DNA of 64,000 nucleotides, from contig NZ_RJUA01000005.1 of assembly GCF_024343575.1 (NCBI RefSeq), forward strand, positions 62,001 to 126,000, in the 5' to 3' direction. The translations under genes were made by a program, and so were the position numbers. Under the pieces are notes generated by a model, which worked only from the letters and a program-made list of their open reading frames with translations, searched no databases and was not told the DNA's origin. Positions 25,304 to 35,118 of the stretch are shown one piece after another. The stretch's first letter is position 1. Each line of letters begins with the position of its first letter. The DNA comes from Lacihabitans sp. LS3-19 (GTDB lineage: Bacteria > Bacteroidota > Bacteroidia > Cytophagales > Spirosomataceae).

Positions 25304-25666
25304 TTATTTAAGAAGATTGTAAGAAACTGAATAATTTGCCCCATTTCTGTTGGTCAATTGAATAACTCCTGACCCTAGACCTAATGTTCCCGCTGCAAAA
25401 TCAATACTTTGGAGATAAGTTGCCAAATTCGGGTCGTAGCTCAAATCCTCATCCCATAGGGTTACTAATACTTCGTAATCGTAATTTAGGGTTTGATTTA
25501 TGGACCACGTATCACCTTTTTCCATAGGATGATTTGTATTAATACTTGCCGGAATTCTTATAGGAAGTCCAGCGTCGCTTTGGCAAATTAAATAGACTTC
25601 GTCATGACCCGACTCTGAGGTGCCATGACACGTAATGCTTGTGATTGTAATAGAATGCTTGTTCAT
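25304..25666 (-). CDS. Unrecognised small protein, paralogous to the C-terminal domain of its neighbour
   Basis: The protein has 120 residues and no signal peptide. It aligns along its length with residues about 242-365 of the next gene: ITSITCHGTSESGHDEVYLICQSD against IIKSVTCNNTQSDG..NEVYFKFQAD, then MEKGDTW against MQDGDVW, and VLVTLWDEDLSYDPN against VQVGLFDSDSIGNDSD. The conserved Asp-rich loop after the strand VxVxLxDxD suggests a small beta-sandwich with possible metal binding; this is inference. It is first in a two-gene unit. No homologous family is known to me. Confidence 0.7.
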   Translation of the reverse strand: MNKHSITITSITCHGTSESGHDEVYLICQSDAGLPIRIPASINTNHPMEKGDTWSINQTLNYDYEVLVTLWDEDLSYDPNLATYLQSIDFAAGTLGLGSGVIQLTNRNGANYSVSYNLLK

Positions 25667-25997
25667 TTCAATAAGTTAAATTTTAAAAAATTTAGATAAC
25701 TGTCGAACTCAATCAAATCACTCAAAAAATACCTCAATTCAACTCAATTATAAAATGACCCATCTAATGGGGCATGCAAACGGAGATTTATGAAAGGAAC
25801 TTACTTTAGAACAATTGACAATTAATGGCCTGATTGAATTGACATCACAAAAGTGAAATCAAATAAAAGGAATGTTGTGGGTAAAAATACTTGATTTGAA
25901 AAACAGGTATTTTCGTTGTACCGTTGGATAATTTTTTGGGATGATTTTGTGATTAAAACGAATGAAATTTTGAATTTAGTTTTTATTTGAAGAAATA
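25667..25997. other. Noncoding stretch, no feature recognised
   Basis: About 330 AT-rich bases lie between the 120-residue protein start and the cobB stop. There is a small CCCAT/ATGGGG hairpin near 25759-25774 and a weak AAAATAC/GTATTTT inverted pair near 25885-25915. No promoter box matching TAnnTTTG in the right orientation is seen before 25666. Confidence 0.5.
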
Positions 25998-26705
25998 CTA
26001 ACAGACAAAGTTACAGAGATTCACCAACCGCGGTTTCAATTCCTCCATACCTTCCACAGCTGTTTTTTGAATAAATTCAACATTTTTTGTATTAAAAGAA
26101 TAGTTCGGCGTTGACGGATCTACAACAAATTTTGGAACATCAATTTCTACATAGCCTATTAAACCAGCGGCAGGATAAACTTGTAAACTTGTACCTATAA
26201 CTATAAAAATATCTGCATTTAAACATAAGTCAGCTGCTGTTTTTATCAAAGGAACCATTTCACCAAACCACACTATATGTGGTCTCAATTGGCTTCCATC
26301 TTCTGCAATTTCTCCAAGTTGGATTGCCTTATCTCCTATATCAAAAACCAAACTCTCCGTCTTTTCACTTCTGACTTTTGACAATTCTCCATGCAAATGT
26401 AAAACATTACTAGAACCAGCTTTTTCATGTAATCCATCCACGTTTTGGGTGATTATTCTAACATCAAAATGCTCCTCTAACTCCGCTAAAATCTCGTGAC
26501 CTCTGTTAGGTTTTGCTTCAAATGCTTGCTTTCTTCGTTCATTATAAAAATCTAAAACCAATTGTGGATTTCTTTTCCAACCTTCAGGCGTGGCCACTTC
26601 TTCAATCGCATAATTTTCCCAAAGACCGCCCATGTCTCTAAAAGTCTTCAATCCACTTTCGGCACTCATGCCAGCACCTGTCAATACCACCAATTTCTTT
26701 TTCAT
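25998..26705 (-). CDS. cobB: Class III sirtuin, NAD-dependent deacylase, zinc-cysteine-less
   Basis: This 235-residue SIR2 enzyme removes acyl groups from lysine using NAD. Visible motifs are LTGAGMSAESGLKTFRD (NAD binding), TQNVDGLHEKAG, the catalytic His105 in HLHGE, and VIGTSLQVYPAAGL. Tyr54 and Arg57 in FYNERRKQ are the class III residues that favour succinyl- and malonyl-lysine, as in SIRT5 and E. coli CobB. Between the HLHGE motif and QLRPHIVWFGE there is no cysteine at all, so the usual four-Cys zinc site is missing. As I recall, this is common in Bacteroidota sirtuins. Confidence 0.93.
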   Translation of the reverse strand: MKKKLVVLTGAGMSAESGLKTFRDMGGLWENYAIEEVATPEGWKRNPQLVLDFYNERRKQAFEAKPNRGHEILAELEEHFDVRIITQNVDGLHEKAGSSNVLHLHGELSKVRSEKTESLVFDIGDKAIQLGEIAEDGSQLRPHIVWFGEMVPLIKTAADLCLNADIFIVIGTSLQVYPAAGLIGYVEIDVPKFVVDPSTPNYSFNTKNVEFIQKTAVEGMEELKPRLVNLCNFVC

Positions 26706-26810
26706 ATTCTTATATAAGGCTGAATTATTACCAAGCCTTTTTAATCAAGCTAACCAACAATTTACACTGTAAAAATATAAATTAGTTTTTATTTACAAAT
26801 TAAAGCTCAT

Positions 26811-26840
26811 AAAAAAAGCACTGAAAATCAGTGCTTTAAA
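26811..26840 (-). terminator. Terminator after topA
   Basis: AAAGCACTGA-AAA-TCAGTGCTTT is a 10-bp stem with a T run on the minus strand, about 17 bases beyond the topA stop. Confidence 0.9.
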
Positions 26841-26856
26841 AATTTATCTTTTCGAT

Positions 26857-29328
26857 TTATCCTTCTGCTAGTTTGAGGCAATCTTCGAGCGTAAGTTCCT
26901 CAGGAACAGTTCCTTTCGGTATCTTCACATTCCTTTTCCCAACCTGAATATAAGGACCATATCGTCCATTCAAAACCTTCACTTTGTCGTTTTCGGGAAA
27001 CTCCCTAATTATCTTTTTTGCAGCGGCCTCTTTTTGTTCAACTATTATTTCTCCAACCCTTTTATCGTCGATTGTTAAAGGATCTTCGGTTTTGCCTATA
27101 TTATAATAAACTGTGCCATGTTTGATATAAGGGCCAAAACGACCTTTATTAATAATTACAGGCAATCCATCAAAATCAGCCATATCTCTAGGCAAAGAGT
27201 TATCGGCCCCGCTCATTTTAGCTGCGATTATTTCGATAGCTCTTTCTTTCGTTACAGCCAAAGGATCCTCTGTTTTTTCTAAATTATAATACTTACCGTT
27301 ATATAATATATATGGACCATAGCGTCCTTCGTTTACCACAATAGCATTACCTTCATACAAACCCAACTCTAAAGGCAATTTAGGTCCTTGAAGTATGGCC
27401 AAGGCTTCTTCAAAAGTTATACTAGAAATTATTGTGCCTTTTTTGATAGAAACAAATGCTGGTTTATCTTCGTCAGTAGCCTCACCTACTTGCAAATATG
27501 GACCAAATCTACCAATCTTTGCAAAAACCTTTTTCCCTGAATCTGGATCTACACCTAATTCATACGAACCTGCGGCTTTTGCTCCGTTTTCACCTGTTGC
27601 TTCTTCTATTTTAGCATGAAAATCATTGTAAAAATTCCCAATCATTTTTTGCCAAGAAACCTTGCCTTCGGCTACTTCGTCAAATTCATTCTCAACTTTT
27701 GCCGTAAACTTATAGTTTAAAACATCTTCAAAGTTTTCAACCAAATAATCATTTACTATGATGCCAAGGTTAGTAGGAAACAATTTAGATTTCTCTGTAC
27801 CAAAATTCTCAGTTCCTACAGAACTTTTAACTTCATTGTCTTTCAAAAGAAACTCCTTATATTCTCTTTGTTGACCAGGGCGATCTTCTTTTACCACATA
27901 TTCTCTTCTGATTACGGTCGAGATGGTTGGAGCATAAGTAGATGGTCTACCTATTCCTAATTCTTCCAATTTCTTTACCAAACTTGCCTCAGTATATCTT
28001 GCAGGTGGTCTTGTAAATCTTTCAGTTCCTCTCATTTGGATAAGATTCAAAGCCTGACCAACCGAAAGCGGCGGTAACATATCTTTGTTCTCTTCGTCTT
28101 CATCGTCAGAAGATTCAAGATATACTTTAAGGAAACCTTCAAATTTAATCACTTCACCTGAAGCTGTTAATTCTTCGGGTCTAGTTGAAATCGAGATTTT
28201 GGCGATAGTTCGCTCGATTATGGCATCTGCCATTTGAGAAGCTATGGCACGTTTCCATATCAAATCATATAATCTTTTCTCGTTTCTTTCGGCTCCTGCT
28301 TCGTTTACGGCAAAGTCCGTTGGTCTTATAGCTTCGTGGGCTTCTTGAGCAGATTTATCTTTTGTTTTGAAAACTCTCGCTTTAGAAAACTTCTCTCCGT
28401 AAGCATTAACGATCTGATTTTTAGCATTTTCCATCGCTTCAGCAGACAGACTAGTAGAGTCAGTACGCATATAAGTTATCTTACCAGATTCGTAAAGTTT
28501 TTGTGCCAAAGTCATTGTTTGAAGAACAGAAAAACCCAGTTTTCTAGAAGCCTCTTGCTGAAGAGTTGAAGTAGTAAAAGGTGCCGCGGGACTTTTTGTG
28601 GTAGGTTTTACCTCCAATCCAGCTATGGCATAAACCGCTGGTAAACAATCCTTCAAGAATTTTTCGGCTTCTTCTTCTTTTTCAAAGTTCTTAGATAATT
28701 CGGCAGTCAACACTTTGTTTTTTTCTACCAAAAACTGAGCAACTACCTTAAAAGATGATTTAGAATTAAAGCTTTCAATTTCTCTTTCCCTTTCTACAAC
28801 TATACGAACAGTGACAGACTGAACTCTACCTGCAGAAAGGTTTTTTCTATCTCCTGCACGGATTTTTTTCCATAATACTGGTGACAACTGAAAACCAACC
28901 AATCTATCTAAAATACGTCTTGCTTGTTGGGCATTGACCAAATCAATATCTATAGTGCGTGGTATCTCGATAGCTTTATTTATCGCAGTTTTCGTTATCT
29001 CACGGAAAACAATTCGCTTTGTATCATCATCAAGACCCAATGCTTCTTTTAAATGCCAAGATATAGCCTCCCCCTCGCGGTCATCATCGGTTGCTAACCA
29101 AACTACTTTATCTTTAGCTAATTTTTTAAGTTCATTTACCACCTTAACTTTATCTGTCGAAATTTGATAAGTAGGTTCAAACTCTTTATCTACATCTACA
29201 CCAAGCTCTTTATCTGGAAGGTCACGAATATGTCCAAAACTCGATTTTACGATAAAATCACTTCCCAAATAACCTTCTATGGTTTTAGCTTTAGCTGGGG
29301 ACTCAACAATTACGAGATTTTTTGACAT
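26857..29328 (-). CDS. topA: DNA topoisomerase I
   Basis: This type IA topoisomerase relaxes negative supercoils. It has 823 residues. The Toprim domain (about 3-115) has IVESPAKAKTIEGYLG and ATDDDREGEAISWHL. The catalytic domain has the active-site Tyr in GKITYMRTDST and the GIGRPSTYAPTI signature. The C-terminus (about 590-823) contains four zinc-free repeats of the form GR(F/Y)GPY (GRFGPYLQVG, GRYGPYILYNG, GRFGPYIKHG, GRYGPYIQVG), replacing the zinc ribbons of the E. coli enzyme. Such repeats are usual for the phylum. It appears monocistronic with its own terminator. Confidence 0.97.
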   Translation of the reverse strand: MSKNLVIVESPAKAKTIEGYLGSDFIVKSSFGHIRDLPDKELGVDVDKEFEPTYQISTDKVKVVNELKKLAKDKVVWLATDDDREGEAISWHLKEALGLDDDTKRIVFREITKTAINKAIEIPRTIDIDLVNAQQARRILDRLVGFQLSPVLWKKIRAGDRKNLSAGRVQSVTVRIVVEREREIESFNSKSSFKVVAQFLVEKNKVLTAELSKNFEKEEEAEKFLKDCLPAVYAIAGLEVKPTTKSPAAPFTTSTLQQEASRKLGFSVLQTMTLAQKLYESGKITYMRTDSTSLSAEAMENAKNQIVNAYGEKFSKARVFKTKDKSAQEAHEAIRPTDFAVNEAGAERNEKRLYDLIWKRAIASQMADAIIERTIAKISISTRPEELTASGEVIKFEGFLKVYLESSDDEDEENKDMLPPLSVGQALNLIQMRGTERFTRPPARYTEASLVKKLEELGIGRPSTYAPTISTVIRREYVVKEDRPGQQREYKEFLLKDNEVKSSVGTENFGTEKSKLFPTNLGIIVNDYLVENFEDVLNYKFTAKVENEFDEVAEGKVSWQKMIGNFYNDFHAKIEEATGENGAKAAGSYELGVDPDSGKKVFAKIGRFGPYLQVGEATDEDKPAFVSIKKGTIISSITFEEALAILQGPKLPLELGLYEGNAIVVNEGRYGPYILYNGKYYNLEKTEDPLAVTKERAIEIIAAKMSGADNSLPRDMADFDGLPVIINKGRFGPYIKHGTVYYNIGKTEDPLTIDDKRVGEIIVEQKEAAAKKIIREFPENDKVKVLNGRYGPYIQVGKRNVKIPKGTVPEELTLEDCLKLAEG

Positions 29329-29780
29329 ATATAATATTTGTAATAAATAAGGACTTTCATTGGCAAAATAACTACAATAAAGCCATTAAAAGAAAATTTT
29401 TTTATAAAAACCAAAATTAGACATTCAAAAACTGTAAGAAAATCATCAATTTTTAACATTAAAATATTAATTCTAAAAGAAGCAATTAAGTAAATATTCA
29501 AATATAATTTTCTTGAAATATTACCATTTGACTATACAATTCTATTTTTCATTTGAAAAAAAAACCATACAAACTCGAAAGTTTTCCTCTTTTTTGAAAA
29601 AATAATTTCTAATAAAAATCAATATTTTGGTCTGTATCTAATTAATTTTTAAATACTTAATAAAACTACACGCCTAATACTAAATATTTCGACGTGTAAA
29701 ATAAAAAAAATCCTATTTCTATTTTGAAATGAATTTTGTATTTTTGAGAAAATATAATTGAATTTTAAATATTTATCCTG
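29329..29780. other. Divergent noncoding region between topA and aconitase
   Basis: About 450 very AT-rich bases separate two divergent genes. A TATTTTTG box at 29739-29746 (plus) lies 34 bases before the aconitase ATG and is its probable -7 element. No open frame or RNA structure is convincing in the rest. Confidence 0.6.
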
Positions 29781-32051
29781 ATGAAAGTATTTGATTTGGA
29801 CATGATAAAGGCAGTATATGCCAAAATGCCTGAAAGAGTAGAAGCAGCTAAAAAGTTATTGGGCAGACCTATGACATTGGCTGAAAAGATTTTATATTCT
29901 CACCTTTGGGACAATCTTCCTGCCAAAGCGTTTGATAGATCTAAAGATTACGTAGATTTTGCTCCGGACAGAGTTGCTATGCAAGACGCAACTGCCCAAA
30001 TGGCTCTTTTGCAATTTATGCAAGCTCAAAAAGACAAAGTTGCTGTGCCTTCAACTGTGCACTGTGACCACTTGATTCAAGCCAAAATTGGTGCAACGGA
30101 GGATTTGAAAACTGCAAACGAATCAAATAAAGAAGTTTATGATTTCCTTTCGTCGGTTTCTAATAAATACGGTTTGGGTTTCTGGAAACCTGGTGCTGGT
30201 ATAATTCACCAAGTGGTTTTAGAAAACTACTCGTTTCCTGGTGGAATGATGATAGGTACTGACTCACATACACCTAATGCAGGTGGATTGGGAATGATAG
30301 CCATCGGTGTTGGTGGAGCTGATGCTTGCGACGTAATGGCTGGTTTGCCTTGGGAACTTAAAATGCCAAAACTAATTGGAATTAAACTTACTGGTTCATT
30401 AAAAGGTTGGGCTTCTGCAAAAGATGTGATTCTAGAAGTAGCTGGTAGACTAACCGTAAAAGGTGGTACGGGTGCTATTGTAGAGTATTTCGGTACAGGT
30501 GCTGACAAACTTTCAGCTACTGGAAAAGGTACTATTTGTAACATGGGTGCAGAGATTGGTGCTACAACTTCGGTTTTTGGGTTTGATAAGAAAATAGCAA
30601 AATATCTAACTGCAACTGGCCGTAGAAATGTGGCAATAGCTGCTGGTAGAATCAAAGAATATTTAAGACCTGACCAAGAATGTATTGATAATCCTTCTGC
30701 ATATTATGATGAAGTGATAGAAATCAATTTATCTAAATTAGAGCCAAGAATCAATGGCCCTTTCACACCAGATTTGGCTTGGCCACTTTCTAAATTTGCT
30801 GCGGCGGTTAAGAAAAACAACTGGCCAGCTAAATTAGACGTAGGCTTGATTGGTTCTTGTACCAACTCTTCTTACGAAGACATGACAAGAGCTGCTTCAA
30901 TAGCAAACCAAGCAGCTGAGAAGCACATTAAAGCAAAAGCAGAATACACTATCACGCCAGGTTCTGAATTGGTAAGATTCACTGCAGAAAGAGATGGTCT
31001 TTTGGCTACTTTTGGAAAAATTGGCGGTGTAGTTTTGGCTAATGCTTGTGGACCATGTATCGGCCAATGGGCCCGTCATGGAGCTGAGAAAGGCGAAAGG
31101 AACTCTATCATCACTTCGTTTAACCGTAACTTTGCTAAAAGAGCCGACGGAAACCCAAATACCCATGCTTTTGTAGCTTCTCCTGAGATTGTTACAGCGT
31201 TTGCGATTGCTGGCGACTTAACTTTCAACCCTGCCAAAGATACGCTAACTAACGAAAAAGGCGAACAAGTTAGATTGGATCCACCTTTGGGAATAGAATT
31301 GCCGCCAATGGGATTTGATGTCTTGGATGCTGGCTATCAAAAACCTGCTCGTAGTGGTAAAAATGTAAAAGTAAAAGTTAGTCCAAAATCAGACAGATTG
31401 CAGCTTTTAGACCCATTTGCTAAATGGGAAGGAACGGACTTGAAAGGCCTGAAATTATTAATAAAAGCAAAAGGAAAATGTACTACTGACCATATCTCTA
31501 TGGCGGGTCCTTGGTTGAAATACCGTGGTCACTTGGACAACATTTCTAATAACCTTTTGATTGGGGCTGTAAACTTTGCAAATGACTCAACCAACAAAGT
31601 AAAAAACCAGTTGACAGGCGAATATGGCGAAGTACCAGCCGTGCAAAGAGCTTATAAAGCTGCTGGAGTGGGTTCAATAGTTGTTGGTGACGAAAACTAT
31701 GGCGAGGGTTCTTCAAGAGAGCACGCAGCTATGGAGCCACGTCATTTGGGCGTAAGAGCTATCCTGGTGAAATCTTTCGCTCGTATTCATGAAACCAACC
31801 TAAAAAAACAAGGAATGTTGGCTTTGACATTTGCAAATCCTGCGGATTATGACAAAATCAAAGAAGATGATAGTTTAGATATTGTTGGTTTGACTTCTTT
31901 CGCTCCAGGTAAATCGTTGACTGTGGTAGCTAACCACTCTGATGGAACAAAAGACGAAATAGTTGTTAATCATACTTATAACGATGCTCAAATCGGCTGG
32001 TTCAAAGCTGGGGCGGCATTGAATATCATTGCAATGGAAGCTGGAAAGTAA
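29781..32051 (+). CDS. acn: Aconitate hydratase (mitochondrial-type)
   Basis: Aconitase interconverts citrate and isocitrate in the TCA cycle using a [4Fe-4S] cluster. The 756-residue length and N-terminus ([18 protein letters not shown]) match the mitochondrial-type aconitase found in Bacteroidota. Cluster cysteines are visible in [11 protein letters not shown] and in [11 protein letters not shown]. Substrate-binding motifs include [16 protein letters not shown] and [16 protein letters not shown]. The gene is intact. Its last 20 codons and terminator are repeated 459 bases downstream, on the far side of a DUF2283 gene. Confidence 0.97.
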   Translation: MKVFDLDMIKAVYAKMPERVEAAKKLLGRPMTLAEKILYSHLWDNLPAKAFDRSKDYVDFAPDRVAMQDATAQMALLQFMQAQKDKVAVPSTVHCDHLIQAKIGATEDLKTANESNKEVYDFLSSVSNKYGLGFWKPGAGIIHQVVLENYSFPGGMMIGTDSHTPNAGGLGMIAIGVGGADACDVMAGLPWELKMPKLIGIKLTGSLKGWASAKDVILEVAGRLTVKGGTGAIVEYFGTGADKLSATGKGTICNMGAEIGATTSVFGFDKKIAKYLTATGRRNVAIAAGRIKEYLRPDQECIDNPSAYYDEVIEINLSKLEPRINGPFTPDLAWPLSKFAAAVKKNNWPAKLDVGLIGSCTNSSYEDMTRAASIANQAAEKHIKAKAEYTITPGSELVRFTAERDGLLATFGKIGGVVLANACGPCIGQWARHGAEKGERNSIITSFNRNFAKRADGNPNTHAFVASPEIVTAFAIAGDLTFNPAKDTLTNEKGEQVRLDPPLGIELPPMGFDVLDAGYQKPARSGKNVKVKVSPKSDRLQLLDPFAKWEGTDLKGLKLLIKAKGKCTTDHISMAGPWLKYRGHLDNISNNLLIGAVNFANDSTNKVKNQLTGEYGEVPAVQRAYKAAGVGSIVVGDENYGEGSSREHAAMEPRHLGVRAILVKSFARIHETNLKKQGMLALTFANPADYDKIKEDDSLDIVGLTSFAPGKSLTVVANHSDGTKDEIVVNHTYNDAQIGWFKAGAALNIIAMEAGK

Positions 32052-32108
32052 TATTTCTGGATTAGTTTTGTTGAGAATCCCTGGCTGTTGTGGCTGGGGA
32101 TTTTTTTT
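31989..32108 (+). repeat. Direct repeat copy 1: aconitase 3' end plus terminator
   Basis: Starting at CAAATC in the aconitase frame, this 120-base segment recurs at 32448-32567. The last 20 codons differ at only three bases. The two copies then diverge somewhat before meeting again in the terminator stem and T run. Confidence 0.9.
32073..32108 (+). terminator. Terminator after aconitase
   Basis: AATCCC pairs with GGGGATT across a short loop and is followed by eight T, 22 bases after the aconitase stop. A second copy of the same terminator lies in the repeat at about 32537-32567. Confidence 0.75.
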
Positions 32109-32235
32109 GTGGAGGTAAACCTTAAATATTATTTTTAATAAAGAGTGAAATTTATATAATCTGTTTCCGTAATTTCATTTAACATTTCTAACATGATTAT
32201 TTTTTTTCTAAGACAATCAAAAATGAGTATTAAAT

Positions 32236-32430
32236 ATGAAAATAAAATATGATAAGGAAACAGATATTTTGTATATCAAATTAAGCAGTTTACCTGTAGT
32301 TGAGTCTAATATGGAAAAAGAAGGGGTTATATTAGATTACTCCGTTGACGGACAACTGGTCGGGATAGAAGTTTTGGATGCTTCTAAATCATCTTCAAAA
32401 CCAAATATCGTTGAATACGAATTGGCTTGA
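32236..32430 (+). CDS. DUF2283 family protein
   Basis: The protein has 64 residues. The sequence IKYDKETDILYIKLSSLPVVES followed by GVILDYSVDGQLVGIEVLDAS covers the whole DUF2283 domain, a small beta-rich fold whose function is unknown. Such genes are sometimes next to toxin-antitoxin-like partners, but none is here. It lies alone between two copies of the aconitase 3' end, 127 bases after the first terminator and 18 bases before the second repeat copy. This suggests it arrived with, or was trapped by, a duplication or insertion event. Confidence 0.88.
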   Translation: MKIKYDKETDILYIKLSSLPVVESNMEKEGVILDYSVDGQLVGIEVLDASKSSSKPNIVEYELA

Positions 32431-32447
32431 TTTTTAGGGTTAAAAAA

Positions 32448-32567
32448 CAAATCAACTGGTTCAAAGCTGGGGCGGCATTGAATATCATTGTAATGGAAGC
32501 TGGAAAGTAATATTTCTGGATTTTGGATTTAAGGAGAATCCTTGGCTGCGAGGCTGGGGATTTTTTT
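32448..32567 (+). repeat. Direct repeat copy 2: aconitase tail fragment plus terminator
   Basis: Read in the aconitase frame it gives [20 protein letters not shown] and a stop, against [20 protein letters not shown] in the intact gene. It has no start of its own. The terminator stem and T run are also copied, so this piece could end transcription of the DUF2283 gene. Confidence 0.88.
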
Positions 32568-32805
32568 GTTGTCAATTCCAAGAAATAATATTTCAATAAA
32601 AATTAGTTTGAGCTTTAACAAAAAACAATCTCCATTTTAAATAAAAGGATACATTCTAAAGTTTATTTTTTGCGAAAACAATGGCATCATAATTGGCTTT
32701 CCTAAAATATCTAAAAAAATCGCATAATTTTAGATTTTAATAATACCATTTTTACCTTTATAAAGTAAATCGGCAATAAAAATCCGTAAAAAGTATACTA
32801 ACCCC

Positions 32806-35118
32806 ATGGATAAAGACAAAATAGACCAATTTCTCGAAAAATTAGAGAAAATTTCGGCAGTAAACTCAAAGATAAATTTTGAAATTGAAAAGCTTAGAAA
32901 TGAGTTTAGTGAATCTCAGAAAAATAAGGAAACAGTAAAAGAAGAGATAATTGAAATTACTCCTGGCGTAGTTGTTTCTAAAAATACTGATAAAATTTTG
33001 GTTGAAAACCAAATAGTTGAAAAAGAAAGCATTACAGAAAAACTAATACCTAGTGTAAAAAACAACCTTGAAAAGTTCATTGGTGAAAACTTAATCAATA
33101 AAATAGGCATATTATTTACTGTAATAGGCGTATCAATAGGTGCCAAATATTCAATAGATCATGATTTAATTAGTCCTACAACTAGAATAATTCTTGGATA
33201 TATAATGGGTTTGGGTTTGTTGGGTTTTGGCATTAAGCTGAAAGCCAAATACGAAAACTTCAGTGCTGTATTGGTAAGTGGCTCTATTGCAATATTATAT
33301 TTAATGACTTTTGCAGCATATAGTTTTTATGGTTTATTCCCTCAAACCATTGCATTTCTACTAATGGTTGTTTTTACAATTTTCGGTATAATTGCCTCTT
33401 TAAATTATAATAGGCAAATAATAGCTTTAATTGGACTTGTGGGAGCATACACCGTTCCATTTTTATTAAGTAATGGCTCTGGAAGAGTTGACATTTTGTT
33501 TTCATATATATGTCTAATAAATCTCGGAATCCTATTTTTAGCCTTCAAAAAATCATGGAAAATACTATTTTATTCAGCATTTACATTTACTTGGTTGATA
33601 TTCATTTTTTGGTTTAATTCGGATTATAAAGAAGACAATCATTTCTATTTAGCATTAGGCTTTAGTTTTATATTCTACGCTATTTTTTATGTGGCTTTTT
33701 TGGCAAATAAACTTTTGCTAAAAGAAAGATTCGAAATTTTGGATGTTGCTTTGATTCTTATTAATTCATTTATTTATTATGGTTTAGGTTATGGTATACT
33801 TAGCACTTCAAAAAGCGGAGAAGAATATTTAGGAATATTTACGGCATTAAATGCTCTAGCACATTTTATAGTTTCTAAAATCATAGAAAAACAAAAAGAA
33901 TCTGAATTTAAACTTTTTCATCTCATTTTAGCATTAGTGTTTGTATTTATTACGATTGCTGTTCCAGTTCAATTAGATGGCAATTGGGTTACATTACTTT
34001 GGCTGATAGAGGCTGTCGTTTTATTTTGGTTTGGAATAAAAAAAGAAATAAGTATATATATAAAAATAAGCTATCCATTAATGGTTTTAGCATTTTTGAG
34101 TATTTTATTAGATTGGTTTGATGCTTACAATTTATACAATTCTCAAGAAAAAAATCTAACTCCAATTATGAATATCACATTTTTAACCTCTATACTTTTT
34201 TGTGTGGGTTTTGGTCTTATTTATTATTTATCAAAACCCAAGAATGAAAACGAGCTGCCTTTTGAGATAAATAAAACCTTCAAATTGTTAATACCAGGCA
34301 TATTACTTTGTTCATTATTTATCACTTTTCATTTAGAAATTACTAATTTCTTCAACATTCAGTATTCAGATTCTATAATAATCCTTAAGGACAAGCAACT
34401 TTTTGAAAGGGAAATCAGCAATTATAACATAAAAAGATTAATGGATTTTTCACTTATCTGTTATTCATTGCTTTTTGCAAGTATTCTTACATTTTTCAAC
34501 CTCATCAGATTTAAAAACCAAAAGCTTGCAAAAGTAGCTTTAGGTTTAAGTTTTATTGCCATTTTATATTTCCTTATCTCTGGCATTAATGTATTAAATA
34601 TTCTAAAAGAAAATTACATTAACCCTTCATATCCTCAATATTACCCAATTGGATTCTCCAATTTCTTGATTAGATATATCGGTTTTGCTTTTTTATCTTT
34701 GGCTATTTTTTCAGTTTATAAAAACCTAAAAAGTGATTTAGTCGAATTTAGTAATATCAAAAATGAAACTCTATTTGATGGTATACTTTATATTTCTATT
34801 TTAATAATCGTTACATTTGAAACGCTCTCATGGTTTTCGATTCTCAATTTTTCAAACTCTACTAAACTAAGTGTGAGCATATTGTGGGGAATTTATTCAT
34901 TGGTTTTAATTTCGATTGGTATTATTAAGAAAAAGAGACACCTTAGGCTTGGTGCTATCGTACTTTTTGGAGCTACTCTAATAAAATTATTCTTTTATGA
35001 CATCTCGCACTTGAGTACCATTGCAAAAACCGTTGTATTTGTTTCTTTAGGCATTTTACTTTTGGTAATTTCATTTTTGTACAACAAATTCAAACACATA
35101 ATTTTTGATGAAGATTAA
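32806..35118 (+). CDS. DUF2339 multi-pass membrane protein
   Basis: The protein has 770 residues. About 1-95 is a charged, probably coiled-coil cytoplasmic segment (DKDKIDQFLEKLEKI). From about 100 onward there are some 20 or more hydrophobic helices, in the pattern of DUF2339 proteins: IGILFTVIGVSIGAKYSIDHDLISPTTRI near the first helices, and ILGYIMGLGLLGFGIKLKAKYENFSAVLVSGSIAILYL. The C-terminus has GATLIKLFFYDISHLSTIAKTVVFVSLG. Function is unknown. Its stop overlaps the start of the DUF3999 gene by 11 bases, so they are translated together and may form one complex. Confidence 0.88.
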   Translation: MDKDKIDQFLEKLEKISAVNSKINFEIEKLRNEFSESQKNKETVKEEIIEITPGVVVSKNTDKILVENQIVEKESITEKLIPSVKNNLEKFIGENLINKIGILFTVIGVSIGAKYSIDHDLISPTTRIILGYIMGLGLLGFGIKLKAKYENFSAVLVSGSIAILYLMTFAAYSFYGLFPQTIAFLLMVVFTIFGIIASLNYNRQIIALIGLVGAYTVPFLLSNGSGRVDILFSYICLINLGILFLAFKKSWKILFYSAFTFTWLIFIFWFNSDYKEDNHFYLALGFSFIFYAIFYVAFLANKLLLKERFEILDVALILINSFIYYGLGYGILSTSKSGEEYLGIFTALNALAHFIVSKIIEKQKESEFKLFHLILALVFVFITIAVPVQLDGNWVTLLWLIEAVVLFWFGIKKEISIYIKISYPLMVLAFLSILLDWFDAYNLYNSQEKNLTPIMNITFLTSILFCVGFGLIYYLSKPKNENELPFEINKTFKLLIPGILLCSLFITFHLEITNFFNIQYSDSIIILKDKQLFEREISNYNIKRLMDFSLICYSLLFASILTFFNLIRFKNQKLAKVALGLSFIAILYFLISGINVLNILKENYINPSYPQYYPIGFSNFLIRYIGFAFLSLAIFSVYKNLKSDLVEFSNIKNETLFDGILYISILIIVTFETLSWFSILNFSNSTKLSVSILWGIYSLVLISIGIIKKKRHLRLGAIVLFGATLIKLFFYDISHLSTIAKTVVFVSLGILLLVISFLYNKFKHIIFDED

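Noticed and set aside
30227-30655. 142-codon minus-strand frame inside aconitase
   Set aside because: It is Pro/Ser/Ala-rich and antisense to a well-conserved gene, a typical shadow of coding sequence.
32236-32430. DUF2283 as half of a toxin-antitoxin pair
   Set aside because: No second small gene is next to it in the window. Only the aconitase-tail repeat flanks it.
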